Counted from the first letter of the stretch, positions 17,456-30,195 are shown. The stretch: 64,000 bases of DNA from Salegentibacter lacus (GCF_020164555.1 NZ_JAIQZB010000018.1:32006-96005); one strand, 5' to 3'. Numbers and translations are program-made. Notes: generated from the sequence alone by a model not told the origin.

Positions 17456-20400
17456 TTAGTTATAATTAACTTCTTGCTTGTGCTCCATTCTTTCGTCGAA
17501 TTCCTCTTTAGAACCAACGATAATGCTATCGTACTCACGCATACCTGTACCTGCAGGAATTCTATGCCCTACAATTACATTTTCCTTCAATCCTTCGAGC
17601 TTATCGATCTTACCGCTTACGGCAGCCTCGTTCAATACTTTGGTAGTTTCCTGGAAGGAAGCCGCAGAAATAAACGATTTTGTTTGTAGCGATGCTCGAG
17701 TAATACCCTGAAGAACCGGTGTAGCGGTTGCGGCGGTTACGTCTCTTGCAGTTGCAAGGTTTTTATCTTCACGTCTTAACAATGAGTTCTCATCTCTAAG
17801 TTCTCTTGGTGAAACGATTTGACCTGGTTTTAAGTTTTCAGATTCACCTGCATCCTCAACCACTTTCATTCCGAAGACTTTATCGTTCTCCTCGATGAAA
17901 TCTGATTTATGAACAAGCTGGTTTTCAAGGAAAATAGTATCTCCCGGATCCTGAATTCTAACTTTACGCATCATTTGTCTTACAACAACTTCAAAGTGCT
18001 TATCATTAATCTTCACACCCTGTAGTCGGTAAACTTCCTGTACTTCGTTCACAAGATACTGTTGTACCGCGTTTGGTCCTTTGATATTAAGAATATCTTC
18101 CGGAGTAACAGATCCATCAGAAAGTGGCATCCCGGCACGAACATAATCGTTTTCCTGAACAAGGATCTGGTTAGATAACTTCACTAAGTATTTCTTAACC
18201 TCTCCTAATTTAGACTCTACGATAATCTCGCGGTTACCTCTTTTGATCTTTCCGAAGGAAACAACACCATCAATCTCACTTACAACAGCTGGGTTAGATG
18301 GGTTACGAGCTTCAAACAACTCGGTTACCCTTGGAAGACCACCAGTAATATCTCCTGCTTTAGAAGATTTACGTGGAATCTTAACCAAAATCTTACCAAC
18401 CTTGATCTTTTCTTCATTGTCTACCATAAGGTGGGCACCAACCGGAAGGTTATAAGAACGAATTACTTCATCCTTTTTACCTAAAATATGTAAGGTTGGG
18501 ATAAGCTTTTTATTACGAGATTCTGAAATTACTTTTTCCTGGAATCCTGTTTGCTCATCTATTTCTACCTGGTAAGTTACACCCTGTTCAATATTTTCGT
18601 ACTTGATCTTACCGGCAAATTCTGAAATAATCACCCCGTTATAAGGGTCCCACTGGCAAATTACATCACCTTTAGTAACTTTAGCACCGTTATCGATGAA
18701 GATCTGAGAACCATAAGGAATATTATTGTTACTCAATAACACTCCGGTTTTCTTATCCTTAATTTTAAGCTCGGCAGTTCGTGAAATCACGATATCTGAC
18801 TGGCTACCATCAGGAGCTTCTCCTTTTACAACTTTAAGGTCTTCAATTTCGGCAATACCGTCAAATTTAGCCTCAAGTTTATTATCTTCTGAAATGTTAC
18901 CTGCAATACCTCCAACGTGGAATGTACGTAGTGTTAACTGTGTACCCGGCTCTCCAATAGATTGCGCGGCAACAACACCTACAGCTTCTCCTCTTTGTAC
19001 CAGTTTATTAGTAGAAAGGTTTCTTCCGTAACATTTTACACAAATTCCTTTTTTAGCTTCACAAGTTAGTGGAGATCTTACCTCTACACTTTCAATTGGA
19101 GCATTTTCAATCTTAGTAACTATTTCTGAAGTGATTTCTTCATCTGCACCTACTAAAACTTCATTATTTGAAGGATTAATAACATCGTGAAGAGAAATAC
19201 GTCCTAAAATACGTTCTCCAAGAGATTCTACAATTTCTTCGTTCTTTTTAAGTGGTTTAACTTCTACCCCTCTTAAAGTTCCGCAGTCTTCTTGATTTAC
19301 AATAACATCTTGCGAAACATCTACCAATCTACGGGTTAAGTAACCTGCATCGGCAGTTTTAAGTGCAGTATCGGCAAGTCCTTTACGTGCACCGTGAGTA
19401 GAAATAAAGTATTCAAGAATTGAAAGCCCTTCCTTAAAGTTGGAAAGAATTGGGTTTTCAATAATTTCACCTCCACCTGAGTTAGATTTTTTAGGCTTGG
19501 CCATAAGACCACGCATACCGGTTAACTGACGAATCTGCTCTTTAGATCCACGAGCACCAGAATCCAGCATCATAAACACAGAGTTGAAACCTTGCTTATC
19601 TTCACGAATACGTTTCATAGCCAATTCGGTTAGACCGGCATTGGTAGATGTCCAGATATCAATTACCTGGTTGTAACGCTCGTTGTTAGTAATAAGTCCC
19701 ATATTATAGTTTCCTACAATACCTTCAACCTGTTCGTTAGCTTCATCAATCATAGATTGCTTCTCTTCAGGGATAATAATATCACCTAAACTGAAGGAAA
19801 GTCCACCACGGAAAGCGTATCCATAACCCATTTCCTTAATAGCATCAAGGAATTCACCTGTAGCAGGAACACTGGTTTTAGCCAATACATCACCAATAAT
19901 ATCCCTAAGGTTTTTCTTGGTTAAAACTGTATTCACATATCCAACTTCTTCTGGTACAGCCTGGTTAAATAATACTCTACCAACTGTAGTTTCTATAATT
20001 TGGTAAGTTAATTCACCTACTTCATTAAAATCTTTAGCGCGAATCTTGATTTCGGCATTAAGGTCTACTCTCTTCTGGTTATAAGCGATTACCACTTCTT
20101 CATCAGAATAGAAAGTAAGTCCTTCTCCCTTAACCTTAACCTCGTCTGTAGATTTTCTAGACTTGGTCATATAATAAAGACCAAGAATCATATCCTGAGA
20201 CGGTACTGTAATTGGCGAACCATTTGCAGGGTTAAGGATATTATGAGAAGCAAGCATTAATAGCTGAGCTTCTAAAATAGCCTCTGGCCCTAACGGTAAG
20301 TGAACCGCCATCTGGTCACCATCAAAGTCAGCGTTAAATGCCGTACACGCTAATGGGTGTAATTGTATCGCTTTACCTTCAATAAGTTTTGGCTGGAATG

Positions 20401-21757
20401 CCTGGATACCTAAACGGTGAAGCGTAGGAGCACGGTTAAGCAATACAGGGTGTCCTTTAAGAACATTCTCAAGGATATCCCAAACTACCGGCTCTTTTTT
20501 ATCTATTATTTTTTTGGCAGATTTTACTGTTTTTACAATTCCTCTTTCAATTAGTTTTCTAATTACGAAAGGCTTGTAAAGCTCAGCTGCCATATTCTTT
20601 GGAAGACCACATTCGTGCATTTTCAATTCTGGTCCCACAACAATTACCGAACGTGCTGAATAATCTACACGTTTACCAAGTAAGTTTTGACGGAAACGTC
20701 CCTGCTTACCTTTAAGAGAATCTGAAAGCGATTTTAACGGACGGTTAGAGTCAGTTTTTACCGCTGAAGATTTTCTTGTGTTATCGAACAATGAATCTAC
20801 TGATTCCTGAAGCATACGTTTTTCATTACGTAGAATCACTTCAGGTGCTTTGATCTCCATTAATCTTTTTAGACGGTTGTTACGAATAATAACCCTTCTG
20901 TAAAGATCATTTAAATCTGAAGTCGCAAAACGCCCACCATCAAGAGGTACAAGCGGTCGTAATTCTGGTGGAATTACAGGAACCACTTTCATAATCATCC
21001 ATTCTGGAAGATTTTCGCGATTGTTATTAGCATCACGGAAAGCTTCTACAACCTGAAGTCGTTTAAGGGCTTCAGTTTTACGCTGTTTTGAAGTTTCGTT
21101 ATTTGCTTTGTGTCTTAACTCGTAAGAAAGTTCGTTAAGATCTATTCTTCTTAATATTTCAATAAGACATTCGGCACCCATTTTAGCGATAAACTTATTT
21201 GGGTCGCTGTCTTCTAAATACATATTTTCCTGCGGAAGACTATCTAAAACGTTTAGATATTCTTCTTCAGTAAGGAAATCCATTTTCTTAATTGGTTCTC
21301 CTTCTTCGTTTTTGGCAATACCCGCCTGAATTACTACATAACGCTCGTAGTAAATGATCATATCTAATTTCTTAGATGGAAGACCAAGCAAGTATCCAAT
21401 TTTGTTAGGTAAGGAACGGAAATACCAGATATGTGCTACAGGAACTACCAAATTAATGTGCCCAACACGGTCTCTACGTACTTGTTTTTCGGTTACTTCT
21501 ACCCCACAACGGTCACAAACAATTCCTTTGTAACGTATTCTTTTATATTTACCGCAGGCACATTCGTAATCCTTTACAGGACCAAAAATACGCTCACAAA
21601 ACAAACCGTCACGTTCGGGTTTGTGCGTACGATAATTGATAGTTTCCGGTTTTAGAACTTCACCACGAGATTCTGCGAGGATAGATTCCGGGGAAGCCAA
21701 ACCGATAGAGATTTTATCAAATCTCTTTACTGTATTCTTATCATTATTTCTAGCCAT
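17456..21757 (-). CDS. rpoC: RNA polymerase beta' subunit
   Basis: 1433 aa, full length for Bacteroidota. The N-terminal zinc finger ([21 protein letters not shown], here about residues 66-86) and the catalytic [14 protein letters not shown] (about 473-486) with its three Mg-binding Asp are intact. The second zinc cluster (C..CVKCYG region, about 905) and trigger-loop text ([10 protein letters not shown]) are also seen. Last gene of the operon that starts upstream of the tRNA cluster; separated from rpoB by 74 nt. Confidence 0.99.
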   Translation of the reverse strand: MARNNDKNTVKRFDKISIGLASPESILAESRGEVLKPETINYRTHKPERDGLFCERIFGPVKDYECACGKYKRIRYKGIVCDRCGVEVTEKQVRRDRVGHINLVVPVAHIWYFRSLPNKIGYLLGLPSKKLDMIIYYERYVVIQAGIAKNEEGEPIKKMDFLTEEEYLNVLDSLPQENMYLEDSDPNKFIAKMGAECLIEILRRIDLNELSYELRHKANNETSKQRKTEALKRLQVVEAFRDANNNRENLPEWMIMKVVPVIPPELRPLVPLDGGRFATSDLNDLYRRVIIRNNRLKRLMEIKAPEVILRNEKRMLQESVDSLFDNTRKSSAVKTDSNRPLKSLSDSLKGKQGRFRQNLLGKRVDYSARSVIVVGPELKMHECGLPKNMAAELYKPFVIRKLIERGIVKTVKSAKKIIDKKEPVVWDILENVLKGHPVLLNRAPTLHRLGIQAFQPKLIEGKAIQLHPLACTAFNADFDGDQMAVHLPLGPEAILEAQLLMLASHNILNPANGSPITVPSQDMILGLYYMTKSRKSTDEVKVKGEGLTFYSDEEVVIAYNQKRVDLNAEIKIRAKDFNEVGELTYQIIETTVGRVLFNQAVPEEVGYVNTVLTKKNLRDIIGDVLAKTSVPATGEFLDAIKEMGYGYAFRGGLSFSLGDIIIPEEKQSMIDEANEQVEGIVGNYNMGLITNNERYNQVIDIWTSTNAGLTELAMKRIREDKQGFNSVFMMLDSGARGSKEQIRQLTGMRGLMAKPKKSNSGGGEIIENPILSNFKEGLSILEYFISTHGARKGLADTALKTADAGYLTRRLVDVSQDVIVNQEDCGTLRGVEVKPLKKNEEIVESLGERILGRISLHDVINPSNNEVLVGADEEITSEIVTKIENAPIESVEVRSPLTCEAKKGICVKCYGRNLSTNKLVQRGEAVGVVAAQSIGEPGTQLTLRTFHVGGIAGNISEDNKLEAKFDGIAEIEDLKVVKGEAPDGSQSDIVISRTAELKIKDKKTGVLLSNNNIPYGSQIFIDNGAKVTKGDVICQWDPYNGVIISEFAGKIKYENIEQGVTYQVEIDEQTGFQEKVISESRNKKLIPTLHILGKKDEVIRSYNLPVGAHLMVDNEEKIKVGKILVKIPRKSSKAGDITGGLPRVTELFEARNPSNPAVVSEIDGVVSFGKIKRGNREIIVESKLGEVKKYLVKLSNQILVQENDYVRAGMPLSDGSVTPEDILNIKGPNAVQQYLVNEVQEVYRLQGVKINDKHFEVVVRQMMRKVRIQDPGDTIFLENQLVHKSDFIEENDKVFGMKVVEDAGESENLKPGQIVSPRELRDENSLLRREDKNLATARDVTAATATPVLQGITRASLQTKSFISAASFQETTKVLNEAAVSGKIDKLEGLKENVIVGHRIPAGTGMREYDSIIVGSKEEFDERMEHKQEVNYN

Positions 21758-21831
21758 AATAACTCTGCTGCTATAATTATTGTGAAAAACCTGTTATTGG
21801 GGTGCCGTAACACCCCGTTATAAACAGTATT

Positions 21832-24800
21832 TTATTCTTCTAATTTAATATCCAAACCAAGACCTTTCAATTCGTGCATAAGTACGTTGAAAGATTCCGG
21901 CAGGCCGGGTTCTGGCATAGGCTCTCCTTTTACGATAGACTCGTAAGTTTTAGCCCTTCCTATCACATCATCTGACTTCACTGTTAAGATTTCACGCAAT
22001 GTTGCTGAAGCTCCATAGGCCTCAAGTGCCCAAACCTCCATTTCACCAAAACGCTGTCCACCAAATTGTGCTTTACCACCAAGTGGTTGCTGTGTAATAA
22101 GCGAGTATGGCCCAATAGATCTGGCGTGCATCTTATCTTCAATCATATGTCCTAATTTCAACATATAGATCACCCCTACAGTTGCAGGTTGGTCAAAACG
22201 ATCTCCTGTTCCACCATCATATAGATAAGTATGTCCGTATCTTGGAATTCCGGCTTCATCAGTAAGCTCGTTAATCTGGTCTATGGTAGCTCCATCGAAA
22301 ATTGGAGTTGCATATTTGTTACCAAGCTTTTGTCCTGCCCATCCAAGTACAGTTTCATAGATCTGACCAATGTTCATACGTGAAGGTACCCCAAGTGGGT
22401 TCAACACGATATCAACCGGTGTACCATCATCAAGGAATGGCATATCTTCCTGGCGAACGATTCTTGCAACAATACCTTTGTTACCGTGACGTCCTGCCAT
22501 TTTATCACCTACTTTTAGTTTACGTTTCTTAGCGATGTAAACCTTAGCAAGTTTAAGGATTCCGGAAGGAAGCTCATCTCCAACAGAGACCGTAAACTTC
22601 TCTCTCCTTAGGTTACCCTGAAGATCGTTTTCCTTAATTTTATAATTGTGAATAAGGTCTGCAACCAAAGTGTTCAAGTGATCATCTGTAGTCCAGGTAC
22701 CATGAGTTAAGTGAGTATAGTCGTCTACTGCGTTAAGCATTTTCAATGTATACTTCTTTCCTTTTGGCATTACCTCTTCTCCAAGGTCGTTTTGAACTCC
22801 CTGAGCAGTTTTTCCACCTATAATGGTGAATAACTTATCTACAAGTTCAGCTTTTAGATTGGCGAATTTTGCATCGTACTTTTTCTCAAGTGCTGCAATA
22901 TCTTCCTTATCCTGAGCTCTCTTACGCTTATCTTTAATAGCACGGGCAAAGAGTTTCTTCTCTATAACCACACCATTTAAAGATGGAGATGCTTTAAGCG
23001 ATGCATCTTTAACATCACCGGCTTTATCTCCAAAGATGGCACGAAGTAATTTTTCTTCCGGTGTTGGATCGCTTTCTCCTTTTGGAGTAATCTTACCAAT
23101 AAGAATATCGCCAGGTTTAACCTCGGCACCAATTCTAATCATCCCGTGTTCATCAAGGTCTTTAGTAGCCTCTTCTGAAACATTAGGAATATCATTGGTT
23201 AATTCTTCGTTTCCTAATTTAGTGTCACGAACTTCAAGCGAATATTCATCAATATGGATAGAAGTAAAGATATCCTCTCTAACCACTTTTTCTGAAATTA
23301 CAATCGCATCCTCAAAGTTGTAACCTTTCCAAGGCATAAAGGCAACCTTCATGTTTCTACCTAAAGCAAGTTCCCCAGCTTCAGTAGCATATCCCTGACA
23401 TAAAACCTGACCTTTGGTTACTCTATCTCCAACCCTAACAATTGGTTTAAGGTTAATAGAAGAACCCTGGTTAGTTTTACGGAACTTAATAAGATTGTAT
23501 GACTTTGAATCACTATCAAAGCTCACCATACGTTCCTCTTCAGTTCTGTCGTATTTTATTATAATTTGCTTGGCATCTACATACTCTACTTCACCTTCTC
23601 CTTCAGCATTAATCAATACTCGAGAATCTGTAGCTACCTGTCGTTCCAATCCGGTTCCAACAATTGGAGAATCGGCTTGCAACAATGGTAATGCCTGGCG
23701 CATCATGTTAGATCCCATCAAAGCACGGTTTGCATCATCATGTTCCAGGAACGGAATTAACGAAGCCGATATAGACGAAATCTGGTTTGGTGCAACATCA
23801 GTATAATGAACCTCTTTAGGATCAACAACCGGGAAGTCACCTTCCATTCGGGCAATTACCCTTTCAGAATCTATAGTACCATCTTCTTTAAGCGGAATGT
23901 TAGCCTGGGCAATTTTCTTGTCCTCTTCCTCTTCAGCACTTAAATAAATAGGTTCCTGTGAAAAATCTAATTTTCCATTATCAACTTTACGATATGGCGT
24001 TTCAATGAAGCCCATTCCATTCACTTTAGCATACACTGAAAGTGAAGAAATAAGTCCAATGTTTGGTCCTTCAGGAGTTTCAATAGGGCAAAGTCTTCCG
24101 TAGTGCGTATAGTGAACATCACGTACCTCAAAACCTGCTCTTTCCCTTGATAAACCACCTGGCCCTAATGCCGAAAGTCTACGCTTGTGCGTGATTTCTG
24201 CCAGCGGGTTGGTTTGATCCATAAACTGAGACAACTGGTTGGTACCGAAGAAAGAGTTGATCACTGAAGAAAGTGTCTTCGCGTTAATCAAATCTATCGG
24301 GGTAAATACCTCGTTGTCACGAACATTCATTCGCTCACGAATGGTTCTGGCCATACGCGCTAAACCAACTCCAAACTGTTGAGACAATTGCTCACCTACA
24401 GTTCTAACACGACGATTAGATAAGTGGTCAATATCATCAATCTCAGCTTTAGAATTAATAAGCTCGATTAAATATTTAATTATGGTAATAATGTCTTCTT
24501 TGGTAAGCACTTGCTTATCCATAGCAACATCAAGACCTAATTTTTTGTTCATTCTGTATCGACCAACTTCTCCAAGGCTGTAACGCTGATCTGAGAAGAA
24601 TAATTTATCGATAATACCACGTGCAGTTTCCTCATCTGGCGGTTCAGCATTACGAAGTTGACGATAAATATGTTCTACCGCTTCTTTTTCAGAGTTGGTA
24701 GGATCTTTTTGTAATGTATTATGAATAATAGCATAATCTCCGGTTTGATTATCTTCTTTATGAAGAAGAATAGTCTTACTTCCGGTTTCAAGAATTTCTT

Positions 24801-25644
24801 CTATATGCTCTTTTTCAAGTTCTGTATCACGATCTAAAACGATCTCATTACGTTCTATTGAAACTACCTCTCCTGTATCTTCATCTACAAAATCTTCATA
24901 CCAGGTATTCAATACACGGGCCGCAAGTTTACGACCTAATACTTTTTTAAGTCCTGTTTTTGAAACTTTCACCTCTTCAGCAAGGTCAAAGATTTCTAAA
25001 ATATCTTTATCGCGTTCAAAACCGATGGCGCGGAAAAGTGTAGTAACAGGTAATTTTTTCTTTCTATCGATATAAGCATACATAACGCTATTAATATCGG
25101 TAGCAAATTCTATCCAGGAACCTTTAAAAGGAATTACACGGGCAGAATAAAGTTTTGTTCCGTTTGCGTGGAACGATTGTCCAAAGAAAACTCCTGGTGA
25201 ACGGTGAAGCTGAGAAACTACCACACGTTCTGCCCCGTTGATACAAAAAGTACCACTTGGAGTCATATAAGGTATAGTTCCTAAGTAAACGTCCTGTACG
25301 ATGGTTTCAAAATCTTCGTGTTCAGGGTCGGTACAATATAGTTTTAATCTTGCTTTAAGAGGCACACTATACGTTAAACCACGCTCTATACACTCCTGAA
25401 TGGAATATCTTGGCGGGTCCACAAAATAATCTAAAAATTCTAGTACAAATTGGTTACGGGTGTCCGTAATTGGGAAGTTTTCCAGGAAGGTATTATAGAG
25501 ACCTTCATTTCCCCGCTCTTCTGATTTGGTTTCTAGTTGAAAGAAATCCTGAAAAGACTTGATCTGGATATCCAGGAAGTCCGGGTAATCAGGTCTGTTC
25601 TTTACAGAAGAGAAACTCACTCTTTCAGTTTGCTTTGCTAACAT
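21832..25644 (-). CDS. rpoB: RNA polymerase beta subunit
   Basis: 1270 aa from ATG at 25644; a TTG one codon upstream is also open but unneeded. The rifampicin-region texts are present: [20 protein letters not shown] and [12 protein letters not shown] (about 490-525). Wild-type-like residues are seen at these positions (D in QFMDQ, H in THKRR, S in RLSALGPG), so no obvious rifampicin-resistance change. The C-terminal [19 protein letters not shown] is canonical. A strong hairpin lies between rplL and this gene. Confidence 0.99.
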   Translation of the reverse strand: MLAKQTERVSFSSVKNRPDYPDFLDIQIKSFQDFFQLETKSEERGNEGLYNTFLENFPITDTRNQFVLEFLDYFVDPPRYSIQECIERGLTYSVPLKARLKLYCTDPEHEDFETIVQDVYLGTIPYMTPSGTFCINGAERVVVSQLHRSPGVFFGQSFHANGTKLYSARVIPFKGSWIEFATDINSVMYAYIDRKKKLPVTTLFRAIGFERDKDILEIFDLAEEVKVSKTGLKKVLGRKLAARVLNTWYEDFVDEDTGEVVSIERNEIVLDRDTELEKEHIEEILETGSKTILLHKEDNQTGDYAIIHNTLQKDPTNSEKEAVEHIYRQLRNAEPPDEETARGIIDKLFFSDQRYSLGEVGRYRMNKKLGLDVAMDKQVLTKEDIITIIKYLIELINSKAEIDDIDHLSNRRVRTVGEQLSQQFGVGLARMARTIRERMNVRDNEVFTPIDLINAKTLSSVINSFFGTNQLSQFMDQTNPLAEITHKRRLSALGPGGLSRERAGFEVRDVHYTHYGRLCPIETPEGPNIGLISSLSVYAKVNGMGFIETPYRKVDNGKLDFSQEPIYLSAEEEEDKKIAQANIPLKEDGTIDSERVIARMEGDFPVVDPKEVHYTDVAPNQISSISASLIPFLEHDDANRALMGSNMMRQALPLLQADSPIVGTGLERQVATDSRVLINAEGEGEVEYVDAKQIIIKYDRTEEERMVSFDSDSKSYNLIKFRKTNQGSSINLKPIVRVGDRVTKGQVLCQGYATEAGELALGRNMKVAFMPWKGYNFEDAIVISEKVVREDIFTSIHIDEYSLEVRDTKLGNEELTNDIPNVSEEATKDLDEHGMIRIGAEVKPGDILIGKITPKGESDPTPEEKLLRAIFGDKAGDVKDASLKASPSLNGVVIEKKLFARAIKDKRKRAQDKEDIAALEKKYDAKFANLKAELVDKLFTIIGGKTAQGVQNDLGEEVMPKGKKYTLKMLNAVDDYTHLTHGTWTTDDHLNTLVADLIHNYKIKENDLQGNLRREKFTVSVGDELPSGILKLAKVYIAKKRKLKVGDKMAGRHGNKGIVARIVRQEDMPFLDDGTPVDIVLNPLGVPSRMNIGQIYETVLGWAGQKLGNKYATPIFDGATIDQINELTDEAGIPRYGHTYLYDGGTGDRFDQPATVGVIYMLKLGHMIEDKMHARSIGPYSLITQQPLGGKAQFGGQRFGEMEVWALEAYGASATLREILTVKSDDVIGRAKTYESIVKGEPMPEPGLPESFNVLMHELKGLGLDIKLEE

Positions 25645-25711
25645 CAATGGACGGATTATAATTTATAAAAAAACGGGCGCGCAAGAGGTTAATCCCCTAT
25701 ATACGCAAAAG

Positions 25712-25749
25712 GGTTTAGACCTTCAGGAGCGAATCCTGAGGTCTAAACC
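25712..25749 (-). terminator. rplL-rpoB intergenic attenuator-like hairpin
   Basis: Two arms, GGTTTAGACC-t-TCAGGA and TCCTGA-GGTCTAAACC, make a 16-bp stem with one bulge and a GCGAA loop. On the minus strand it is followed only by a short T4 stretch, so it may be a partial terminator or a processing site. Enterobacteria also have an attenuator and RNase III site between rplL and rpoB, adjusting the ribosomal-protein/polymerase ratio; equivalence is inference. Confidence 0.7.
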
Positions 25750-25772
25750 TAAATAATATTGCTGTGGCAAGC

Positions 25773-26147
25773 TTATTTAAGCTCAACCTCAGCTCCTGCT
25801 TCTTCTAGCTGTGCTTTAAGTGCTTCTGCTTCGTCTTTAGCTACTCCTTCTTTAACTGGAGCTGGTGCGCCATCTACTAATGCTTTAGCATCTTTAAGAC
25901 CAAGACCTGTAAGTTCTTTTACAAGTTTTACAACTGCTAGTTTAGATCCACCTGGAGCTGTAAGAATTACATCAAATTCAGTTTGCTCTTCAACCTCTTC
26001 ACCAGCAGCAGCACCGCCACCAGCAACAGCTACTGCAGCCGCAGCAGGCTCTATACCATATTCTTCTTTTAAGATATCAGCTAACTCATTTACTTCTTTT
26101 ACGGTTAAGTTAACCAATTGTTCTGCGAATTCTTTTAAATCTGCCAT
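25773..26147 (-). CDS. rplL: 50S ribosomal protein bL12 (L7/L12)
   Basis: 124 aa. N-terminal dimerisation helices, an Ala/Gly-rich hinge (about 36-50), and the globular C-terminal domain ([35 protein letters not shown]) that recruits translation factors. Follows rplJ by 52 nt. Confidence 0.98.
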   Translation of the reverse strand: MADLKEFAEQLVNLTVKEVNELADILKEEYGIEPAAAAVAVAGGGAAAGEEVEEQTEFDVILTAPGGSKLAVVKLVKELTGLGLKDAKALVDGAPAPVKEGVAKDEAEALKAQLEEAGAEVELK

Positions 26148-26199
26148 TTTCTATCGTTTTTAAAAAGTTCTTTAATTTATAATTGTTAAAAGTGCGTAC

Positions 26200-26724
26200 T
26201 TATTTTTCTTCCTTTTCAGAAAGCGTTTTAAGGATTCCTGCGATTTTACCACCACCAGACTTAAGTGCTGAAATAACATTCTTAGCAGGTGATTGTAATA
26301 ATCCAACGATATCTCCAATAACCTCTTCTTTAGACTTGATGTTTACAAGTGCGTCAAGGTAATCGTCTCCTACATAAACAGCTTCTTCAACAAAAGCTCC
26401 TTTAAGTAGTGGTTTATCGTTTTTCTTTCTAAATTCCTTAATTACTTTGGCCGGTGCATTACCGGTTTCAGAAAACATTATGGAAGTATTGCCTTTCAAA
26501 ACTGAAGGAAGGTCTCCAAATTCTTTATCTGAAGCTTCCATTGCTTTAGCAAGCAACGTATTCTTAACTACAGCCAGCTTTACGTTAGCTTTAAAACAAG
26601 CTCTACGTAGGTTTGAAGTCGTTCCGGCATCAAGGCCAGATATATCTGCTAAATAAACCACAGAATTATCTGTTAACTGGGCAGTTAAATCTTCAATTAC
26701 TATTGATTTTTCTTCTCTTGTCAT
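26200..26724 (-). CDS. rplJ: 50S ribosomal protein uL10
   Basis: 174 aa. Conserved N-terminal domain (LRRACFKANVKLAVVKNTLLAKA binds 23S rRNA and L11) and a C-terminal helix that anchors L7/L12 dimers. It starts 11 nt after rplA, too close for a separate L10-leader structure. In many bacteria L10 represses its own operon; no leader motif for that is visible here. Confidence 0.97.
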   Translation of the reverse strand: MTREEKSIVIEDLTAQLTDNSVVYLADISGLDAGTTSNLRRACFKANVKLAVVKNTLLAKAMEASDKEFGDLPSVLKGNTSIMFSETGNAPAKVIKEFRKKNDKPLLKGAFVEEAVYVGDDYLDALVNIKSKEEVIGDIVGLLQSPAKNVISALKSGGGKIAGILKTLSEKEEK

Positions 26725-26735
26725 AATCTATACTA

Positions 26736-27434
26736 TTATTGCTCAGTGAACCTTTTAGTATCAACCTGAACGCTCGGGCTCATCGTAGAAGACATGTGTA
26801 TACTCTTAATATACACACCCTTAGATGCCTGAGGTTTCAACTTCACTAAAGTAGTTAATAATTCTCTCGCGTTTCCAGCAATTTTTTCAGCTTCAAAAGA
26901 TGCTTTTCCAATTCCAGCGTGAACAATACCGGTTTTATCAACTTTAAAGTCAATTTTACCAGCTTTAACATCAGATACTGCTTTTGCAACATCCATAGTT
27001 ACTGTTCCTGTTTTTGGGTTAGGCATAAGCCCTCTTGGTCCAAGTACTCGTCCCAAAGGTCCTAATTTACCCATTACGCTAGGCATAGTGATAATTACAT
27101 CTACATCTGTCCATCCACCTTTTATCTTGTCTAGATATTCATCAAGACCAACATAATCAGCTCCGGCTTCTTTAGCCTCTTCTTCCTTATCTGGAGTAAC
27201 TAACGCAAGTACTTTTACATCTTTACCAGTTCCGTGTGGAAGGGTTACAACACCTCTTACCATTTGGTTGGCTTTCCTTGGATCTACATTCAAACGAATC
27301 GCTAAATCCACAGATGCATCGAAGTTCTCGTTAGCAACTTCTTTAATTAAAGCTGAAGCTTCCGCCACCGAGTAAGCTTTATTGCTCTCGATCTTAGATT
27401 GGGCTTCTTTTTGCTTTTTAGTTAATTTTGCCAT
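26736..27434 (-). CDS. rplA: 50S ribosomal protein uL1
   Basis: 232 aa, normal length. The signature region [20 protein letters not shown] then [12 protein letters not shown] is intact. Forms the L1 stalk and in many bacteria represses the L11 operon by binding its leader. It follows rplK by 18 nt. Confidence 0.98.
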   Translation of the reverse strand: MAKLTKKQKEAQSKIESNKAYSVAEASALIKEVANENFDASVDLAIRLNVDPRKANQMVRGVVTLPHGTGKDVKVLALVTPDKEEEAKEAGADYVGLDEYLDKIKGGWTDVDVIITMPSVMGKLGPLGRVLGPRGLMPNPKTGTVTMDVAKAVSDVKAGKIDFKVDKTGIVHAGIGKASFEAEKIAGNARELLTTLVKLKPQASKGVYIKSIHMSSTMSPSVQVDTKRFTEQ

Positions 27435-27452
27435 TTTTAATTTCTTTTTGGA

Positions 27453-27890
27453 TTAAAACGGTGCATCACCTTTTACAGTTATTCCCATTGAACGAGCCGT
27501 TCCAGCAACCATTTTCATTGCAGATTCTATGGTGAAGGCGTTTAAATCCTGCATCTTATCTTCTGCAATAGTTTTAACCTGATCCCAAGAAACACTTGCT
27601 ATTTTTTTTCTGTTTGGTTCTCCTGAACCCTTTTTGTTCTTAGATGCTTCCAACAATTGTACTGCAGCTGGAGGGGTTTTAATCACAAAGTCAAAAGACT
27701 TATCTGAATAAACCGTAATCGCAACCGGCAATACTTTACCTTGTTTATCCTGGGTTCTACCATTGAATTGCTTACAGAATTCCATGATATTTACCCCGGC
27801 AGCACCCAAAGCAGGTCCAACTGGTGGTGATGGGTTAGCAGCACCTCCACGAACTTGTAGTTTTACAACTTTACTTACTTCTTTTGCCAT
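27453..27890 (-). CDS. rplK: 50S ribosomal protein uL11
   Basis: 145 aa. N-terminal proline-rich [20 protein letters not shown] and the C-terminal rRNA-binding domain ([23 protein letters not shown] then GTARSMGI). Part of the GTPase-associated centre. 75 nt downstream of nusG. Confidence 0.98.
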   Translation of the reverse strand: MAKEVSKVVKLQVRGGAANPSPPVGPALGAAGVNIMEFCKQFNGRTQDKQGKVLPVAITVYSDKSFDFVIKTPPAAVQLLEASKNKKGSGEPNRKKIASVSWDQVKTIAEDKMQDLNAFTIESAMKMVAGTARSMGITVKGDAPF

Positions 27891-27965
27891 TTTCTAAATT
27901 TTTAAGGTGATAGTTTGTTAGAGTGGAAGCTTTAAAAAACCATCAAAAAATATGTAACTAAATTT

Positions 27966-28517
27966 TTATACTTTTTCTACTTGCATATAGCTTAATTCTA
28001 ATGGTGTTTTTCTACCGAAAATTTTCACCATTACCTCAAGCTTACGCTTTTCTTCATTTATCTTTTCTACTGTACCATTAAAGCCGTTAAACGGACCATC
28101 TATAACTTTTATGGTTTCCCCAATAGTAAAAGGTATCGCAACATTATCGGTTTTTACTGAAAGTTCATCTACTTTACCAAGCATTCTGTTAACTTCAGAT
28201 CTTCTAAGCGGAACAGGATCTCCTCCTTTTGTTTCTCCTAGAAATCCAATAACACCGTTAATATTTTTTATCACGTGTGGCATTTCACCATCAAGGCTAG
28301 CCTGAATCATTACATATCCCGGAAAATAAACACGTTCTTTATTTACTTTCTTACCATTTCTAATCTGGATAACTTTTTCGGTAGGAACTAGAATTTGATC
28401 TAGGTAGTCTTCCATCCCAAGATGAGCAACTTCCTTTTCAATATAGTCTTTAACCTTATTTTCCTGACCGCTAACGGCACGAACTACATACCACTTTTTT
28501 TCCTTTCCTTCTGCCAT
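27966..28517 (-). CDS. nusG: transcription elongation/antitermination factor NusG
   Basis: 183 aa. The NGN domain (KKWYVVRAVSGQENKVKDYIE, FPGYVMIQ) is followed by a KOW domain (FTIGETIKVIDGPFNGFNGTV). It binds RNA polymerase and couples it to Rho or the ribosome. Starts 10 nt downstream of secE. Confidence 0.98.
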   Translation of the reverse strand: MAEGKEKKWYVVRAVSGQENKVKDYIEKEVAHLGMEDYLDQILVPTEKVIQIRNGKKVNKERVYFPGYVMIQASLDGEMPHVIKNINGVIGFLGETKGGDPVPLRRSEVNRMLGKVDELSVKTDNVAIPFTIGETIKVIDGPFNGFNGTVEKINEEKRKLEVMVKIFGRKTPLELSYMQVEKV

Positions 28518-28527
28518 CCTAATATTT

Positions 28528-28725
28528 TTAAGATTTAATCCATTTGAAATATTCTTCGATAGCCGAGCTAAATACGGTATCTACTCCCCAAATAGCCAGT
28601 GAGAAAATTATAGAAAAAACTGCTACAAGGATGGTTAGCCTCTGTGCTTCGGGCCAGCTTGTCCAGGTAACATGGTTTCTTAATTCGTTGTAAGATTCTG
28701 ATATGTAATTAACAATTCCTGCCAT
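28528..28725 (-). CDS. secE: preprotein translocase subunit SecE
   Basis: 65 aa, the short single-span form: an amphipathic helix (SESYNELRNHVTWTSWPEAQR) and one membrane segment (about 31-53). It stabilises SecY. Located between tRNA-Trp and nusG, the standard position. Confidence 0.95.
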   Translation of the reverse strand: MAGIVNYISESYNELRNHVTWTSWPEAQRLTILVAVFSIIFSLAIWGVDTVFSSAIEEYFKWIKS

Positions 28726-28744
28726 GTGATTCTAAAGGTATTTG

Positions 28745-28817
28745 CACGGGTTGAGAGGCTCGAACTCCCGACACCTGGTTTTGGAGACCAGTGCTCTACC
28801 AACTGAGCTAAACCCGT
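28745..28817 (-). tRNA. tRNA-Trp (CCA)
   Basis: 73 nt. Acceptor ACGGGTT/AACCCGT, anticodon stem CTGGT/ACCAG, loop CTCCAAA giving anticodon CCA, T-arm GGAGTTCGAGCCTC. No encoded CCA tail. Lies between tuf and secE, the usual Bacteroidota order. Confidence 0.95.
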
Positions 28818-28833
28818 AAATATAATATAAATG

Positions 28834-28866
28834 AAGGTTTCCCGCCCGAGCGGGAAACCTTTTTAT
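28834..28866 (-). terminator. tuf-tRNA-Trp hairpin
   Basis: Perfect 12-bp stem AAGGTTTCCCGC / GCGGGAAACCTT with a 4-nt loop, directly after the tuf stop. On the minus strand only a broken T-tract follows, so read-through into tRNA-Trp-secE-nusG is likely, and partial termination would set more tuf than secE-nusG RNA. It may instead mark RNase processing. Confidence 0.65.
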
Positions 28867-28879
28867 ATCTAAACTGTAA

Positions 28880-30067
28880 TTAGTCTAAAATTTCAGTAAC
28901 CTGTCCAGCACCTACAGTTCTACCACCTTCACGGATAGCGAAACGTAGACCAACATTCATTGCGATAGTCTGGATAAGTTCAACAGTAATTGTAAGGTTA
29001 TCACCAGGCATTACCATTTCAACTCCATCAGGAAGACTAATTGTTCCTGTTACGTCAGTTGTACGTACGTAGAACTGAGGACGGTAGTTATTATGGAATG
29101 GAGTGTGACGTCCACCTTCTTCTTTTTTAAGGATATAAACCTCTGCTTTAAACTTAGCGTGAGGAGTTACAGATCCAGGCTTAGTAATTACCATACCTCT
29201 AGAAATCTGAGACTTCTCAATACCTCTTAATAGGATACCAACGTTATCTCCAGCTTCACCTCTATCAAGGATTTTACGGAACATCTCAACACCAGTAATA
29301 GTAGAAGTAAGTTTTTCAGCTCCCATACCAATGATCTCTACAGGATCTCCAGTGTTTGCAACACCAGTCTCAATACGACCAGTTGCAACAGTACCACGAC
29401 CTGTAATAGAGAATACATCTTCAATAGGCATCAAGAAAGGCTTATCTACATCACGCTCTGGTAATTCAATCCAGCTATCTACAGCTTCCATCAAATCAAG
29501 AACGGTTTTAGACCACTTTTCATCTCCTTCTAGGGCTCCAAGTGCAGAACCTGAAATTACAGGACCATTATCACCATCATACTCATAAAAAGAAAGAAGA
29601 TCTCTAACTTCCATTTCAACTAGCTCCAAAAGCTCCTCATCATCAACAAGGTCTACTTTATTTAAGAATACAACGATTCTTGGGATACCAACCTGGCGTC
29701 CAAGAAGGATGTGCTCACGAGTTTGTGGCATAGGCCCATCAGTTGCAGCAACTACAAGAATTGCACCGTCCATTTGAGCAGCACCAGTAACCATGTTCTT
29801 TACATAATCGGCGTGACCAGGACAGTCAACGTGAGCGTAGTGACGGTTAGCAGTTTGATACTCTACGTGAGAAGAGTTAATTGTAATACCTCTTTCTTTT
29901 TCTTCAGGAGCATTATCAATTTGATCAAAAGCACTAGCTTCTGAATATCCAGCATCAGCCATTACTTTAGTAATCGCTGCTGTTAAAGTCGTTTTTCCGT
30001 GATCCACGTGTCCAATTGTACCTATGTTAAGGTGCGGTTTGGAACGATCGTATGTTTCCTTTGCCAT
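28880..30067 (-). CDS. tuf: elongation factor Tu
   Basis: 395 aa. GTPase motifs [10 protein letters not shown] (19-28), DCPGHADY and NKVDL; domains II and III complete ([29 protein letters not shown]). Delivers aminoacyl-tRNA to the ribosome. Encoded in one transcript with four upstream tRNAs, as in E. coli thrU-tyrU-glyT-thrT-tufB. Confidence 0.99.
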   Translation of the reverse strand: MAKETYDRSKPHLNIGTIGHVDHGKTTLTAAITKVMADAGYSEASAFDQIDNAPEEKERGITINSSHVEYQTANRHYAHVDCPGHADYVKNMVTGAAQMDGAILVVAATDGPMPQTREHILLGRQVGIPRIVVFLNKVDLVDDEELLELVEMEVRDLLSFYEYDGDNGPVISGSALGALEGDEKWSKTVLDLMEAVDSWIELPERDVDKPFLMPIEDVFSITGRGTVATGRIETGVANTGDPVEIIGMGAEKLTSTITGVEMFRKILDRGEAGDNVGILLRGIEKSQISRGMVITKPGSVTPHAKFKAEVYILKKEEGGRHTPFHNNYRPQFYVRTTDVTGTISLPDGVEMVMPGDNLTITVELIQTIAMNVGLRFAIREGGRTVGAGQVTEILD

Positions 30068-30123
30068 AATTAATACTTATTTAATCTTAGTTATATATTA
30101 GTGTTCAATTTAATACAATCTAG

Positions 30124-30195
30124 AGCCAACGACGAGAATTGAACTCGTGACCTCTTCCTTACCAAGGAAACGCTCTACCCCTGAGCTACGTCGGC
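30124..30195 (-). tRNA. tRNA-Thr (GGT)
   Basis: 72 nt. Acceptor GCCGACG pairs CGTTGGC with one G-T pair; anticodon loop TTGGTAA gives GGT; T-arm ACGAGTTCAATTCTCGT. Last tRNA before tuf, 56 nt upstream of its ATG. Confidence 0.95.

Noticed and set aside
24170..24300. Possible rifampicin-resistance change in rpoB
   Set aside because: The [17 protein letters not shown] and LGPGGL blocks show wild-type-like residues.
25759..26163. 134-codon Ala/Ser-rich frame on the plus strand
   Set aside because: Exact antisense shadow of rplL, produced by its Ala-rich hinge codons.
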